Positions 51,860 to 60,577 of a stretch of DNA of 64,000 nucleotides are shown in pieces. This DNA comes from Geodermatophilus tzadiensis (GTDB lineage: Bacteria; Actinomycetota; Actinomycetes; Mycobacteriales; Geodermatophilaceae): the NCBI RefSeq assembly GCF_003002915.1, contig NZ_PVTG01000002.1:62001-126000 (forward strand), read 5' to 3'. The notes under the pieces were generated by a model. That model was given only the letters and a program-made list of their open reading frames with translations, was not told the DNA's origin and made no database searches. A program made the translations under genes and the position numbers. Position 1 is the stretch's first letter. Each line of letters opens with the position of its first letter.

Positions 51860-52432
51860 TCAGCAGGAGGTCGACGGCAGCGCGCCGGGGTCCGGCCAGA
51901 CACGGCCGGAGACCACCCCGACGACGTCGCCGGAGGGCACCGCGCCGAAGACCCGCGAGTCCACCGAGTCGGCGCGGGCGTCCCCGAGCAGGAACAGCCG
52001 GCCCTCCTCCACCGTCACGGGGCCGAACCAGACGCCGTCGAGGTGCTCGGCGTCCACCGACGTCTCGCAGACGGCGGTGCCGTCGACGACGAGCGCGCCG
52101 TCCTCGAGGGCGACCCGGTCACCGGGCAGCCCCACCACCCGCTTGACCACCAGCTCGCCGGTGCCCGGGTGCCGGGCCGCGACGACCTCCCCGCGCCCGA
52201 CGGGCCCGGCGCCGCGGTCGACGAGCACCAGGTCCCCGGCCGCGAGGGTGGGCTGCATGCTCTGCGCGCCCACCCGGACCAGATGGACCGGCAGCAGGCC
52301 GGTCACCGAGGCGGCGAGCACCAGGGCCAGGACGACGGCCAGCGGGACGACGAGCCGCCCCGTCCGGCGCAGCAGCCGCCACGGCGCGGCGGGCGGCGTC
52401 CGGCGGGTCAGCCCAGGACCCCGGCCAGCCAC
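51860..52432 (-). CDS. lepB: Signal peptidase I
   Basis: A 190-residue type I signal peptidase that cleaves signal peptides from exported proteins on the outer face of the membrane. The catalytic Ser is S58 in AQSMQPTLAAGD and the general base Lys is K97 in LVVKRVVGLPGD; GDARADSVDSRVFG is the third family motif. One N-terminal membrane segment (residues 28-48). GTG at 52432 overlaps the preceding gene by 25 bases; CTG at 52411 forms CTGA with that gene's stop and is an alternative. It is the last gene of the multicopper oxidase operon. Confidence 0.9.
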   Translation of the reverse strand: MAGRGPGLTRRTPPAAPWRLLRRTGRLVVPLAVVLALVLAASVTGLLPVHLVRVGAQSMQPTLAAGDLVLVDRGAGPVGRGEVVAARHPGTGELVVKRVVGLPGDRVALEDGALVVDGTAVCETSVDAEHLDGVWFGPVTVEEGRLFLLGDARADSVDSRVFGAVPSGDVVGVVSGRVWPDPGALPSTSC

Positions 52433-52977
52433 AGCAGCCAGACCAGCGCGCCCAGGGCCAGCAGCCCGTCGAGCACCAGCCGCCGGGCACGGGCCGGCAG
52501 CAGCGCGGCGGCGGCCAGCGTGCCCAGGAGCTCCACCGCCACCGTCACCGTCCCCAGCACCGGCGGCTCGGGGACCTCCGTCGGCTCGGCGTCGAGCGCC
52601 ACGGGCCCGGTCGTCGCCGTGTGCCCCGTGTGCCCGCCGGCGACCGCGGCGTGGTCGTGACCGAGGAACGGGTCGAGCAGGTCGGTGGTGTGACCTCCCA
52701 GGTAGAGGACGACCAGCCCGACCGTGCCCAGGACCACGGTGCCCAGGAAGCGGTCGGTGGCCGGACCCAGGGCCAGCCACGCGGCGGCGCCGACCTGCGC
52801 CAGGGCGGTGGCCAGGAAGAAGCCGACGACCAGGTCCCCGGCGCCCAGGTGCTGCACGGCCGCGGCCACGTGCAGGCCACCGGCGACCGCCGTCGCGGCG
52901 GCCGCGGCCCAGCGGACCGGGGTCGCCGGGTGGCGGACGCCGGCCGCCGGGACCACCTGCTCGACGGCCGCGCTCAC
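52408..52977 (-). CDS. Membrane protein with a His-rich loop
   Basis: A 189-residue protein with five to six membrane segments and an extracellular-looking loop, about residues 95-122, rich in histidine (GGHTTDLLDPFLGHDHAAV, then GGHTGHT): six His in about 30 residues. I do not recognise the family. The loop and the operon position directly after a multicopper oxidase suggest copper handling. The GTG at 52977 overlaps the oxidase stop (GTGA). The C-terminus overlaps the signal peptidase start. Confidence 0.75.
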   Translation of the reverse strand: MSAAVEQVVPAAGVRHPATPVRWAAAAATAVAGGLHVAAAVQHLGAGDLVVGFFLATALAQVGAAAWLALGPATDRFLGTVVLGTVGLVVLYLGGHTTDLLDPFLGHDHAAVAGGHTGHTATTGPVALDAEPTEVPEPPVLGTVTVAVELLGTLAAAALLPARARRLVLDGLLALGALVWLLWLAGVLG

Positions 52978-54578
52978 AGCGGGGTCTCCGGACCCGACCG
53001 GGGCGGGGCGGCGTTGATCGGGTCGCAGTCGGCGTCGTGCTCGCCGACCTGGAACTGGGTCATCATGTCGTGGTCCTCGTGGCTGAGGTTGTGGCAGTGG
53101 ACCATGTAGCGGCCGTGCGGCCCGTCGGGCGAGGAGAACCGCATGAGCAGCCGGACGGTCTCGTTCTCGCCGACGTAGACGACGTCCTTGGGACCCCGCT
53201 CCTCCGGCCGCGGCGGCCGGCCGTTGCGGGAGAGGACCTGGAAGTCGACCAGGTGGATGTGCAGCGGGTGGAACCAGCCGCCCGAGCTGTTCTCGACCTC
53301 CCAGATCTCGACGTCCCCGGGCGCGGGGTTGGCAAAGACCGGCTCGTAGTCGCCGTCCTCGACGTCGTCCCAGGTCTTGCCGTTGATCGTCCACAGGCCG
53401 TTGCTGCGCTCGAGCCGCATCCGCCGCGTCGTCGTCGCCATGGCCGCCGTCAGCGCCATCGCGGGGTGCGGCGGGGCCAGCGTCGCGGGGACGGTGTTGT
53501 TGCTCGGGTCGAACGCGTCGCCGGTCACCTCGAACTGCACGACCTTGCCGCTGTGGTCGTAGTCGGGCGCGTTGGCGACGCCGAGGTTGACCAGCTGCAC
53601 GCGCTGGCCGGCCGCGACGGTGGCGAAGTCGACGACGATCTCGTAGCGCTCGGCCATGCCGACGGTGATCTGGGTGACCGTCTGCGGTGCGGCCATCAGC
53701 CCGCCGTCGGTGGCGATCACCTGGAACGGCTGGCCGTTGCTCAGCCGGAGCCGGTAGCCGCGGGCGATCGAGGCGTTGAGGATGCGGAAGCGGTACCTGC
53801 GCCGCGCGACCCGGAGCGTGGGCCAGGGGCGCCCGTTGACCAGGTTCACGTCGCCGTAGACACCGGAGTGGCTGTTGTCCTCCCAGAGCAGGGAGCCGTT
53901 CTCGGCGAAGGCGACGTCGCTGAGGACCAGCGGCACGTCGTAGGGGCCGCGCGGCAGCGGCAGGGCCGACTCCACCGCGTCGCTGACCAGGTAGAGGCCG
54001 GCCAGCCCCATGTAGACGTTCTCGGCGGTGTGGTGCACGCCGTGGTCGTGGTACCAGAGCGTCCGCGCCTCGCAGGCGTTCGGGTAGACGTAGTCCTTCC
54101 ACTGCCCCGGCAGCGAGTTGTCCCCGGCGTACCCGTCGTACTGCGGCTCCGACGGCATGCCGTGCAGGTGGGTCGACGTCCACGGGGTGTAGCGCAGGGT
54201 GGGGTGGACGGCCGGCAGCTTGTTGACCTGCCGGACGACGGTCCGCCGTCCCCGCTGGGCCTTGATCGTCGGGCCGGGGACCGAGCCGTTGTAGCCCCAC
54301 AGCGGGGTGTTCACGCCCGGCAGGATCTGGCCGGTGAAGGCCGTCTGCTCGATCCGGTAGTAGTCGGTGGTGGCGTCCCGCCGGACCGGCGCGAGCACCG
54401 GCGGCGAGGCGAAGGGCACCGTGTAGGGCCGCGGGATGCGGCCGCTGGAGATCCGCGAGACGCTCTTGGCCGACAGCACCCCCTGCCACGGCAGGGCGAG
54501 GGCGGCGGTGCCCAGCAGGCCGACCTTCAGCAGGTCGCGGCGGTCGAGGGCGAGGGCGCTGCGGCTGGTGTTGCTCAC
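52974..54578 (-). CDS. Multicopper oxidase (CotA/bilirubin oxidase-like)
   Basis: A 534-residue three-cupredoxin-domain oxidase. A twin-arginine signal (LDRRDLLKVGLLGTAALALP) directs it outside folded. Copper sites are complete: STHLHG, WYHDHGVHH, WFHPLHIHLVDF and MVHCHNLSHEDHDMM, giving the trinuclear centre and a type 1 copper with an axial Met. It may oxidise cuprous ions, phenols or metals such as manganese; CotA-like enzymes also make spore-coat pigment. GTG at 54578 follows CAGGAG. It starts an operon with a His-rich membrane protein and signal peptidase. Confidence 0.93.
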   Translation of the reverse strand: MSNTSRSALALDRRDLLKVGLLGTAALALPWQGVLSAKSVSRISSGRIPRPYTVPFASPPVLAPVRRDATTDYYRIEQTAFTGQILPGVNTPLWGYNGSVPGPTIKAQRGRRTVVRQVNKLPAVHPTLRYTPWTSTHLHGMPSEPQYDGYAGDNSLPGQWKDYVYPNACEARTLWYHDHGVHHTAENVYMGLAGLYLVSDAVESALPLPRGPYDVPLVLSDVAFAENGSLLWEDNSHSGVYGDVNLVNGRPWPTLRVARRRYRFRILNASIARGYRLRLSNGQPFQVIATDGGLMAAPQTVTQITVGMAERYEIVVDFATVAAGQRVQLVNLGVANAPDYDHSGKVVQFEVTGDAFDPSNNTVPATLAPPHPAMALTAAMATTTRRMRLERSNGLWTINGKTWDDVEDGDYEPVFANPAPGDVEIWEVENSSGGWFHPLHIHLVDFQVLSRNGRPPRPEERGPKDVVYVGENETVRLLMRFSSPDGPHGRYMVHCHNLSHEDHDMMTQFQVGEHDADCDPINAAPPRSGPETPL

Positions 54579-54696
54579 GGGGACTCCTGGGCTGCGTGTG
54601 GCGACACCTCCGACCCTGACGGGGCGAACGCCCTGGTCCCAGCCGGGAACGGGGGAGGTGCGGGTCCCGCAGATTGGGGGGTCGACGGCCCCGTCG

Positions 54697-56064
54697 TCAC
54701 CCGGCGTGCGGGAGCGGCAGCAGCGCGGTCACCACGGTGCCCACGTCCTCGCCGGGCTCCACCCGGACGACACCGCCGAGGTCCTGCACGCGGTCGCGGA
54801 CCAGCCGCAGGCCCAGGTGGCCGTCGGTGCGCTCGAGGTCCGCGTCGTCCAGCCCCACGCCGTCGTCGGCGACGGTGAGCAGCACGCCGGGGCCGCCGTC
54901 GACCTCCGCCCCGGTCAGCGTCACCCGCGCCGAGCCCGCCGCCGCGTGCTTGGCGACGTTGACCAGGGCCTCCCGCGCGGTCCGGTAGAGGACGGCGGCG
55001 TGCTCCGGGCGCAGCCCGCGCAGCTCCTCGGCCGTCACGCCGACCACCACGCCGGTCTCCCGGAGCCGGTCGGCGAGGTCCTCGAGGGCGGCGGCCAGCC
55101 CCGGACCGCTCAGGTCGGGCGGGTAGATGTCGATCATCAGCCGGCGCAGCGACGCGACCGCGTGCCGGACGGTGGACACCAGTCGGTCGACGGTCGGCTG
55201 CTGGGGCGCGGGGACGGCCACCCGCAGCGCGCTGAGCGCGTAGCTCACCCCGGCGAGGTCCTGCACGGGCCCGTCGTGCACGTCGGCGGCGATGTCGCGC
55301 CGCTCCCGCTCGGACGCGGCGAGGTTGCGCAGCACCAGGTCGTACTGCTCGGCCTCCTGCCGGCGCACCCGGCGCGACAAGGACGCCGCGATGGGCAGCT
55401 GCACCACCTGCAGCAGCACGAGGGCGCCCACGGCCAGCGGCACGATCTGCCACCGCAGCCGGGCGGCCTGCTCGTCGATGCTGTCGGTGGCGAGGTACAC
55501 CTCGACGACCATCCGCTCGGCGCCGACGTCCACGGGGACGTAGACCTCCAGCAGCGGTCCGTGGTCGTCGCCGTAGGCGGCCTCGGGCTCGGGGCCGAGG
55601 TGGGCGACCACCGTGCCGTCCAGGGCGGACCGCAGCTCGTCGGACGCGGGGGAGCTCGTCCCCTCGTACTCCTCGTCCGTGGCGTACAGGACCTCGCTGC
55701 GCTCGGTCCACACCAGGACGGAGGTGACCGACCCGTCGCCCATCCGGTTCAGCAGCACGCGGTCGAGCTCGTCGAGGCGCTCGGCCTCTCCGGTCATGGC
55801 CTCCTCGAGCAGGGGTGCCACGAGCAGCTGCGCCAGCCGCTCGGCGGTCCGCTGCGCCTCGGCCACGGCGTTCTCCCGCGCGATGCGACCGCTGAGCAGG
55901 ACGGTGACCGCGGCGACGACGAGGAGGACGCACACGCCGGTGGCGACCAGCGCGGCCAGGTACCGGCGGGGGCGCCGTCGTCCGGGGCGGGGGAGGGCGT
56001 CGGTGCGAGGGGGCCGGGGGGACGGCGGCGCGAGCCGCTCCCGGCCGGGGACCTCAGCGACCAC
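54697..56064 (-). CDS. Sensor histidine kinase (NarL-type partner)
   Basis: A 455-residue membrane histidine kinase of the HisKA_3 type. Membrane segments at about 36-58 and 207-225 enclose an external sensor domain rich in acidic residues. The phosphorylated His is H263 in AADVHDGPVQDLAG, and the ATPase part contains EALVNVAKHAAA and VADDGVGLDDADLERTDGHLGLRLV. It phosphorylates the response regulator encoded just before it, which it overlaps by 11 bases. The signal is unknown; it lies next to the multicopper oxidase, so redox or metal stress is a guess. Confidence 0.92.
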   Translation of the reverse strand: MVAEVPGRERLAPPSPRPPRTDALPRPGRRRPRRYLAALVATGVCVLLVVAAVTVLLSGRIARENAVAEAQRTAERLAQLLVAPLLEEAMTGEAERLDELDRVLLNRMGDGSVTSVLVWTERSEVLYATDEEYEGTSSPASDELRSALDGTVVAHLGPEPEAAYGDDHGPLLEVYVPVDVGAERMVVEVYLATDSIDEQAARLRWQIVPLAVGALVLLQVVQLPIAASLSRRVRRQEAEQYDLVLRNLAASERERRDIAADVHDGPVQDLAGVSYALSALRVAVPAPQQPTVDRLVSTVRHAVASLRRLMIDIYPPDLSGPGLAAALEDLADRLRETGVVVGVTAEELRGLRPEHAAVLYRTAREALVNVAKHAAAGSARVTLTGAEVDGGPGVLLTVADDGVGLDDADLERTDGHLGLRLVRDRVQDLGGVVRVEPGEDVGTVVTALLPLPHAG

Positions 56065-56725
56065 CCGGACCCAGCATCCCGAGCTCCTGGGCGCGGACCA
56101 CCGCCTCGAGCTGGGACCGCACGCCGAGCTTGGCGTGCAGCGCCTTCACGTAGCCGCGGCAGGTCTCGACGCTGATGCCGAGGACCCGGGCGATGCCCTT
56201 GACCGGCATGCCGCGACCCAGGCAGTCGAGGACCTCCTGCTCGCGCCGGGTCAGCTGCGGGCGGTCGGCGGCGGAGGACGGGACGCGGGGTGCACCGCCG
56301 GCGAAGGTCGAGGGGGCGACGAGCATCTGCCCCGGCTGCACCCGGCTGAGGACGTCGATCATCTCGGCCAGCGAGCCGTCCTTGGGGACGAACGCCGAGG
56401 CGCCGGCCTGCGCGGCGCGGACCACCCAGTCGGGGTCGCGGTGGGCGGTGACCACCGCGACGACGGCGCCCGGAGCGACCTCACGGACCCGCCGGGTCGC
56501 CGCGAGCCCGTCCTGGTGCGGCATCTCGATGTCCATGACGACGACGTCGGGCTGCAGGTCGCGGGCCATCGCCACGGCCTGGGCGGCCGACGAGGCGATG
56601 CCGAGGGAGACCATGCCCGACGCCTCGAGGGCGCCGGCGAGCAGCTCCGCGAAGGTGCGGTGGTCGTCGACCACCAGCACGGTCTGGGTGAGCGTCGGCG
56701 GTCGCTCGACCTGCGTCATCGTCAC
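56054..56725 (-). CDS. NarL/LuxR-type response regulator
   Basis: A 223-residue DNA-binding response regulator, partner of the adjacent kinase. The receiver domain (residues 15-130) has the phosphoacceptor D65 in VVVMDIEMPHQDG and the switch Thr and Lys in VTAHRDPDW and AFVPKDGS. The LuxR-type helix-turn-helix follows at about 155-215 (LTRREQEVLDCLGRGMPVKGIARVLGIS). GTG at 56725 has GGGGAGG upstream; ATG at 56719 is a possible alternative. The coupled genes run regulator then kinase. Confidence 0.93.
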   Translation of the reverse strand: MTMTQVERPPTLTQTVLVVDDHRTFAELLAGALEASGMVSLGIASSAAQAVAMARDLQPDVVVMDIEMPHQDGLAATRRVREVAPGAVVAVVTAHRDPDWVVRAAQAGASAFVPKDGSLAEMIDVLSRVQPGQMLVAPSTFAGGAPRVPSSAADRPQLTRREQEVLDCLGRGMPVKGIARVLGISVETCRGYVKALHAKLGVRSQLEAVVRAQELGMLGPGGR

Positions 56726-56893
56726 GTGGTGCCTCCCCGTCGGTGTCGCAGCCGTCCGCGCGACAGGGGAATCAGGTCACGCCCGCGTCCTGGATGAGAA
56801 GGACCTTGGTCCCGGCGGGGACCCGGGTCCCCGGATGGGGGGAGGTGATCATCGCGGGTCCTCGGCGGGCTGTCGCCGAGTCGTGACTGTGCG

Positions 56894-57298
56894 TCAGCGG
56901 ACGGCGGGCGGGCCGACCGGCGGCTCCCAGGCCGTCCCGCCCTCGGCGACCGTGCGCACGCGGGCGGGCAGCAACGACGGCGGGTCGTCCTTGCGCAGCC
57001 AGCCGGCCACCCCCAGGGCCCGGGCCTCCTCCATGGCGGCGCCGGACACCGAGCTCGTCAGCATCAGCACGCGGGCCCCGGGAGCCACGGCCAGCACGGC
57101 GCGGGCGGCCTCCAGGCCGGTGCAGCCGGGCATCACCAGGTCCAGCAGCAGCACGTCGGGCCGAGTGCGCAGGAAGGCCGCGAGCACCGACGTCCCGTCC
57201 TCGCACTCAGCCACCACCCGGTGCCCCGCGGCGGTCAGCAGCTCCACCACGCTCGACCGGAGCCACGCGTGGTCGTCGGCGACCAGGACCTCGACCAT
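56894..57298 (-). CDS. Single-domain response regulator (receiver only)
   Basis: A 134-residue stand-alone receiver domain. It begins VEVLVADDHAWLRSSVVELL with the acidic pair, has the phosphoacceptor Asp in VLLLDLVMPGCTG, Ser/Thr in LMLTSSVSG and Lys in WLRKDDPPS. There is no output domain. Such proteins pass phosphate or bind partners such as phosphatases or anti-sigma factors. ATG at 57298. It sits 168 bases upstream of the kinase-regulator pair and may share the pathway. Its own kinase is not adjacent. Confidence 0.88.
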   Translation of the reverse strand: MVEVLVADDHAWLRSSVVELLTAAGHRVVAECEDGTSVLAAFLRTRPDVLLLDLVMPGCTGLEAARAVLAVAPGARVLMLTSSVSGAAMEEARALGVAGWLRKDDPPSLLPARVRTVAEGGTAWEPPVGPPAVR

Positions 57299-57456
57299 GC
57301 CGCTCCTCCCGTCCGGGCGGTGCCGCTGCCGGTCACCACGGTGGCGCGCTGGTGCGCCCCGCACCATGCTGCCCCGTCGCCCGGGGCCGTGGCGCCCGGT
57401 CCCACGGCCCGGCTGAGGGAGGCGGGGCACCCCAATACCGGGGGTGCCGGCGGGAC

Positions 57457-58194
57457 TCAGCCGGTCCGGCGCGGCGGGACGACGTCCTCGATGCGCAGCC
57501 GGCCGTCCTCGAGGTCCTCGGCGAGCTCCTCGACCGAGCGCCCGGCGGCGTAGGCGGCGCTGCGCAGCAGGACCAGTGCGGTGGCCGCGTCGGTGTCCAG
57601 CGCCAGCCCCGCCCGGCCGGCGGCCCGCAGCACCGACGCGCGGCGCACCGCCTCGGGGCCGTGCAGCCAGTCGGGTCCGCGCTCGGCCGGCCAGTCCGAC
57701 CACACGGCCGCCTCGGTGAGCTCGGCGGTCACCAGCTCACCCACCGCGACGGCGGCGAAGACGTCGAGCGCGGGGACCGCCGCCTCGTCGGTGAAGTAGA
57801 GGTCCAGCGCGCCGGCACCGGCGAGGTCCTCGCGCAGCGGCAGGGCCACCGCCGCCCGGAACGGCGTCTGCGCGAGGAGCAGCTCGGCGAACGGCGGCCA
57901 CCGGCGGCGCAGGTCGGCGCAGACGGCGAACACCGGCTGCCGCGTCCGCTGCGCCTCCAGGCACGGCCCGGTCCCGGTGGTGAACTGCAGCCGCTCGGCG
58001 CACGAGGCGTCGGGGCTGCTCGACCCCAGCGGGATCCGCCGCCCCGCGGCATCGACCACCGACAACCCCGCGCCGTCGACCCCGAGGGTGGTGGCGACGG
58101 CGCGGGCGAGCCGGACCGGCAGCAGCTCCGTGCCGGCCGGGCCGCGCGCGGTCACGTCGTCGAGCGCCGCGGCGAACCGGGTGGCGATGGTCAT
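57457..58194 (-). CDS. GAF protein with ANTAR-like C-terminus
   Basis: A 245-residue soluble sensor. Residues about 20-160 form a GAF domain (ARAVATTLGVDGAGLSVVDAAGRRIPLGSSS, then GTGPCLEAQRTRQPV). The last 60 residues (ASVLRAAGRAGLALDTDAATALVLLRSAAYAAGRSVEELA) look like an ANTAR three-helix RNA-binding domain, but lack some of the aromatic/acidic consensus, so RNA binding is unsure. ANTAR proteins act as antiterminators. ATG at 58194. No target hairpin pair is recognised nearby. Confidence 0.75.
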   Translation of the reverse strand: MTIATRFAAALDDVTARGPAGTELLPVRLARAVATTLGVDGAGLSVVDAAGRRIPLGSSSPDASCAERLQFTTGTGPCLEAQRTRQPVFAVCADLRRRWPPFAELLLAQTPFRAAVALPLREDLAGAGALDLYFTDEAAVPALDVFAAVAVGELVTAELTEAAVWSDWPAERGPDWLHGPEAVRRASVLRAAGRAGLALDTDAATALVLLRSAAYAAGRSVEELAEDLEDGRLRIEDVVPPRRTG

Positions 58195-58234
58195 GCCCCA
58201 TGCTCCCGCGCGGACGCGGAACCCGGGCGGCCGG

Positions 58235-59338
58235 TCACGGACCCCGCTCCGGCCGGTGCGTGTAGGCCGCCTCGCGCACCGCCTCGTCGGACTCCAGCCC
58301 CGCGCCCAGCGCGCCGCCCACGGTGGCCAGCGAGCTGGTCAGCCAGGCCAGCTCCAGGTAGTCGCCGAGCGCGGCCGGGTGGCCGAGGCCCTCGGCGAAC
58401 AGCGCGGCGGGGACGAGCAGCAGCGCCCCGCCCAGGGCCAGCGCGAACAGCGCCCCGTACAGGGTGAGCACGCCGATGACCACGGTGGCGACCGTGGCCA
58501 GGTTGAACAGCGCCACCTGCTTGCGCACCCGCCGCGAGCGGCCCCGCTCCCACAGCTGCGCGCCGACGACGAGCATGACGCAGATGGCCACCACCGACCC
58601 CAGGCCCACGACCGTCAGCCGCAGCCACCCGAAGCGGTCGGCCAGCCGCCAGATGTCGGCGGTGACCAGCGCGAACACCCCGGCGGCGATGGCCGCGGTC
58701 AGGGCCCGGGACAGCTGGACGGTCAGCCGCCACGGCCGGTTGGCCCGCACCATGCCGACCAGGAGCCGCAGGTTGCCCGAGAGCACCCGCGCGGTGAACC
58801 GGACGCCCTCGGTCGACTCCGCGGGGTCGGTGGCCAGCTCGCGCACCCGCCGGCGCAGCGCCTCCGGGTCGCCCTCGCCGGTCCCGTCCCCGCCGAGCAG
58901 GGCGTGCACCAGCCCCACCGACGTGTGCAGCGCCCGCCGCCGGCGGCCGACCGCGCCGAGCGCGGGCAGCGAGAGCACCGCGACGCCGTGCACCGGGCTG
59001 GCGTGCGCCACCACGGTGCGGCGGTCGACGGTCAGCGGCAGGTCGGTGACGACGACGGCGAGGTCCCACTCCTCGGCCAGCAGGCGCTCGCGGGCCGCGG
59101 CGACGATCTCGGCGTCGTCGGCCGGCGGCTGCACCAGGCCGTCCTCGACCACGCGCACGTCCCAGACGACGTCGGGGTGGCGCTCGCGCAGCGCGCCGGT
59201 CACGTCGGAGGCCAGGTCGGCGGCCAGCTCGGCCGGGGCGCCGGGCGCGGCGACTAGGCCGAGGACGACGTCGGGGGGTGCGGCGGAGGCGAGGGGCGGC
59301 TCCCCTCCCGTCGCGGAGGCCCCTGCGGTCGCGGTCAC
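58235..59338 (-). CDS. Multi-spanning membrane protein coupled to a PP2C phosphatase
   Basis: A 367-residue protein of unknown function. The N-terminal 200 residues are soluble, with an alternating hydrophobic pattern (DVVLGLVAAPGAPAELAADLASDVTGALRER, then WDLAVVVTDLPLTVDRRTVVAHAS), followed by about five membrane segments from residue 210 on. Nothing identifies a catalytic site. The GTG at 59338 overlaps the stop of the upstream PP2C gene (GTGA), so the two are co-translated and likely act together. Confidence 0.75.
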   Translation of the reverse strand: MTATAGASATGGEPPLASAAPPDVVLGLVAAPGAPAELAADLASDVTGALRERHPDVVWDVRVVEDGLVQPPADDAEIVAAARERLLAEEWDLAVVVTDLPLTVDRRTVVAHASPVHGVAVLSLPALGAVGRRRRALHTSVGLVHALLGGDGTGEGDPEALRRRVRELATDPAESTEGVRFTARVLSGNLRLLVGMVRANRPWRLTVQLSRALTAAIAAGVFALVTADIWRLADRFGWLRLTVVGLGSVVAICVMLVVGAQLWERGRSRRVRKQVALFNLATVATVVIGVLTLYGALFALALGGALLLVPAALFAEGLGHPAALGDYLELAWLTSSLATVGGALGAGLESDEAVREAAYTHRPERGP

Positions 59339-60543
59339 AGTCGGAGCTGCCACTCCCGGCCGGTGCGCCACTCGACCATCACGATGCTGGCGTCGTCCTG
59401 CAGCCGGCCGGCCTGGTGGTCCATGACGCTGCCCATGAGCCGCCGCATGGTCTCCGGCGGCGGGTCGCCGGCCAGCTCCGCGCGGACGACGAGGTCGGCC
59501 AGCCGCTCCTCGCCGAAGAACGCGCCCTCCGGCGAGCGGGCCTCCACGACCCCGTCGGTGTACAGGAGCACCCGGTCGCCCGGGCGCAGCTGCAGCCGGC
59601 ACGGCTGCGGCGCGCCCGACAGCAGGCCGAGCGGGCGGGCCGGCGGGCACACCGGCGGGCGGACGAGGACGCCGTCGCGGACCACCAGCGGGTCGGGGTG
59701 GCCGCAGTTCACCCAGGTGAGCACCCCGGTGTCGAGGTCGAGCCGGGCGATGGCCGCGGTGGCGAAGCGGCTGCCGTCGAACTGGCCGGCCACCACGGCG
59801 TCGATCGCGGTGGCCAGGTCGGGCAGGTCGTGCCCGGTCCGCCGGGCGTGCCGGTAGGCGCCGACGGCCGCGGTGGCCAGCAGCGCCGCGGGCAGGCCGT
59901 GGCCGACGGCGTCGAGCACCACCAGGTCGACCAGCGAGCCGTTGACGGCGTAGTCGAAGGTGTCCCCGCCGATCTCGTACGTCGGCTCGAGGGCGCCGGT
60001 GACCACCACCCGGTCGCTGGCGTAGGTGAGCGGCGGCAGCAGCTCCCACTGGACCTCGGCCGCCAGGGAGAGCTCCCGGCGCCGCCGCAGCCGGGCGAAG
60101 ACGTCGCTGTAGGCGTCGCGGGTGACGACCAGCTCGGCGACCAGCGAGGCGAAGGAGCGCGCGTCGTCCTCGAACCGCGGTGTCGGCTCCGCGGTGAGGA
60201 CGAACTCCAGCACGCCGATCCGCTCGGCGCCGTCGAGCAGCGGCAGCCACAGCGTCGCCGGCCCGTCGGCCGCGGGGGACTGCACCGGCTGCACCCGGCG
60301 GAAGGCGCGCCCGGCCACGGTGCCGTCGATGACCAGCGCCTCGCGGGCCGGCACGCCGTCGCCGGGCAGCGGGACCAGCTGGTGCTGCGCGTAGTCGGCC
60401 AGGTAGACGACGGCGTCGCGGACGCCCAGGCGACGCGCCTGCGCGGCGACGACCGCACCCACGGCGTCCGCGGGGAGGTGGTGCGAGGCGCGGACGAGCG
60501 CCCGCAGGGGGTCCTCCTCGGACGGGATCGCGTCGGTGGCCAC
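59335..60543 (-). CDS. GAF-PP2C (RsbU-type) phosphatase
   Basis: A 402-residue phosphatase of the SpoIIE/RsbU group with an N-terminal GAF-like domain (residues about 20-150) and a phosphatase domain from about 170 to 395. Metal-binding acidic residues are in [30 protein letters not shown] and [13 protein letters not shown], with [15 protein letters not shown] between. Function is presumably in sigma-factor partner switching; no STAS or anti-sigma gene is in the window. GTG at 60543 follows GGGAGG. It lies 34 bases upstream (on the other side) of glgA's stop. Confidence 0.9.
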   Translation of the reverse strand: MATDAIPSEEDPLRALVRASHHLPADAVGAVVAAQARRLGVRDAVVYLADYAQHQLVPLPGDGVPAREALVIDGTVAGRAFRRVQPVQSPAADGPATLWLPLLDGAERIGVLEFVLTAEPTPRFEDDARSFASLVAELVVTRDAYSDVFARLRRRRELSLAAEVQWELLPPLTYASDRVVVTGALEPTYEIGGDTFDYAVNGSLVDLVVLDAVGHGLPAALLATAAVGAYRHARRTGHDLPDLATAIDAVVAGQFDGSRFATAAIARLDLDTGVLTWVNCGHPDPLVVRDGVLVRPPVCPPARPLGLLSGAPQPCRLQLRPGDRVLLYTDGVVEARSPEGAFFGEERLADLVVRAELAGDPPPETMRRLMGSVMDHQAGRLQDDASIVMVEWRTGREWQLRL

Positions 60544-60577
60544 GGCGGGACAGCCTCCCACCCGGCGCCCGGTGCGG

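Noticed and set aside
50442-54878. A 1478-codon plus-strand frame
   Set aside because: Runs antisense to six well-supported genes, with no recognisable domain.
56772-56852. A 26-codon minus-strand ORF (ATG at 56852) resembling a fragment of a PASTA domain
   Set aside because: Only about 20 residues fit, the pattern P-G-T-R-V-P-A-G-T is common in GC-rich frames, and no partner domain is present.
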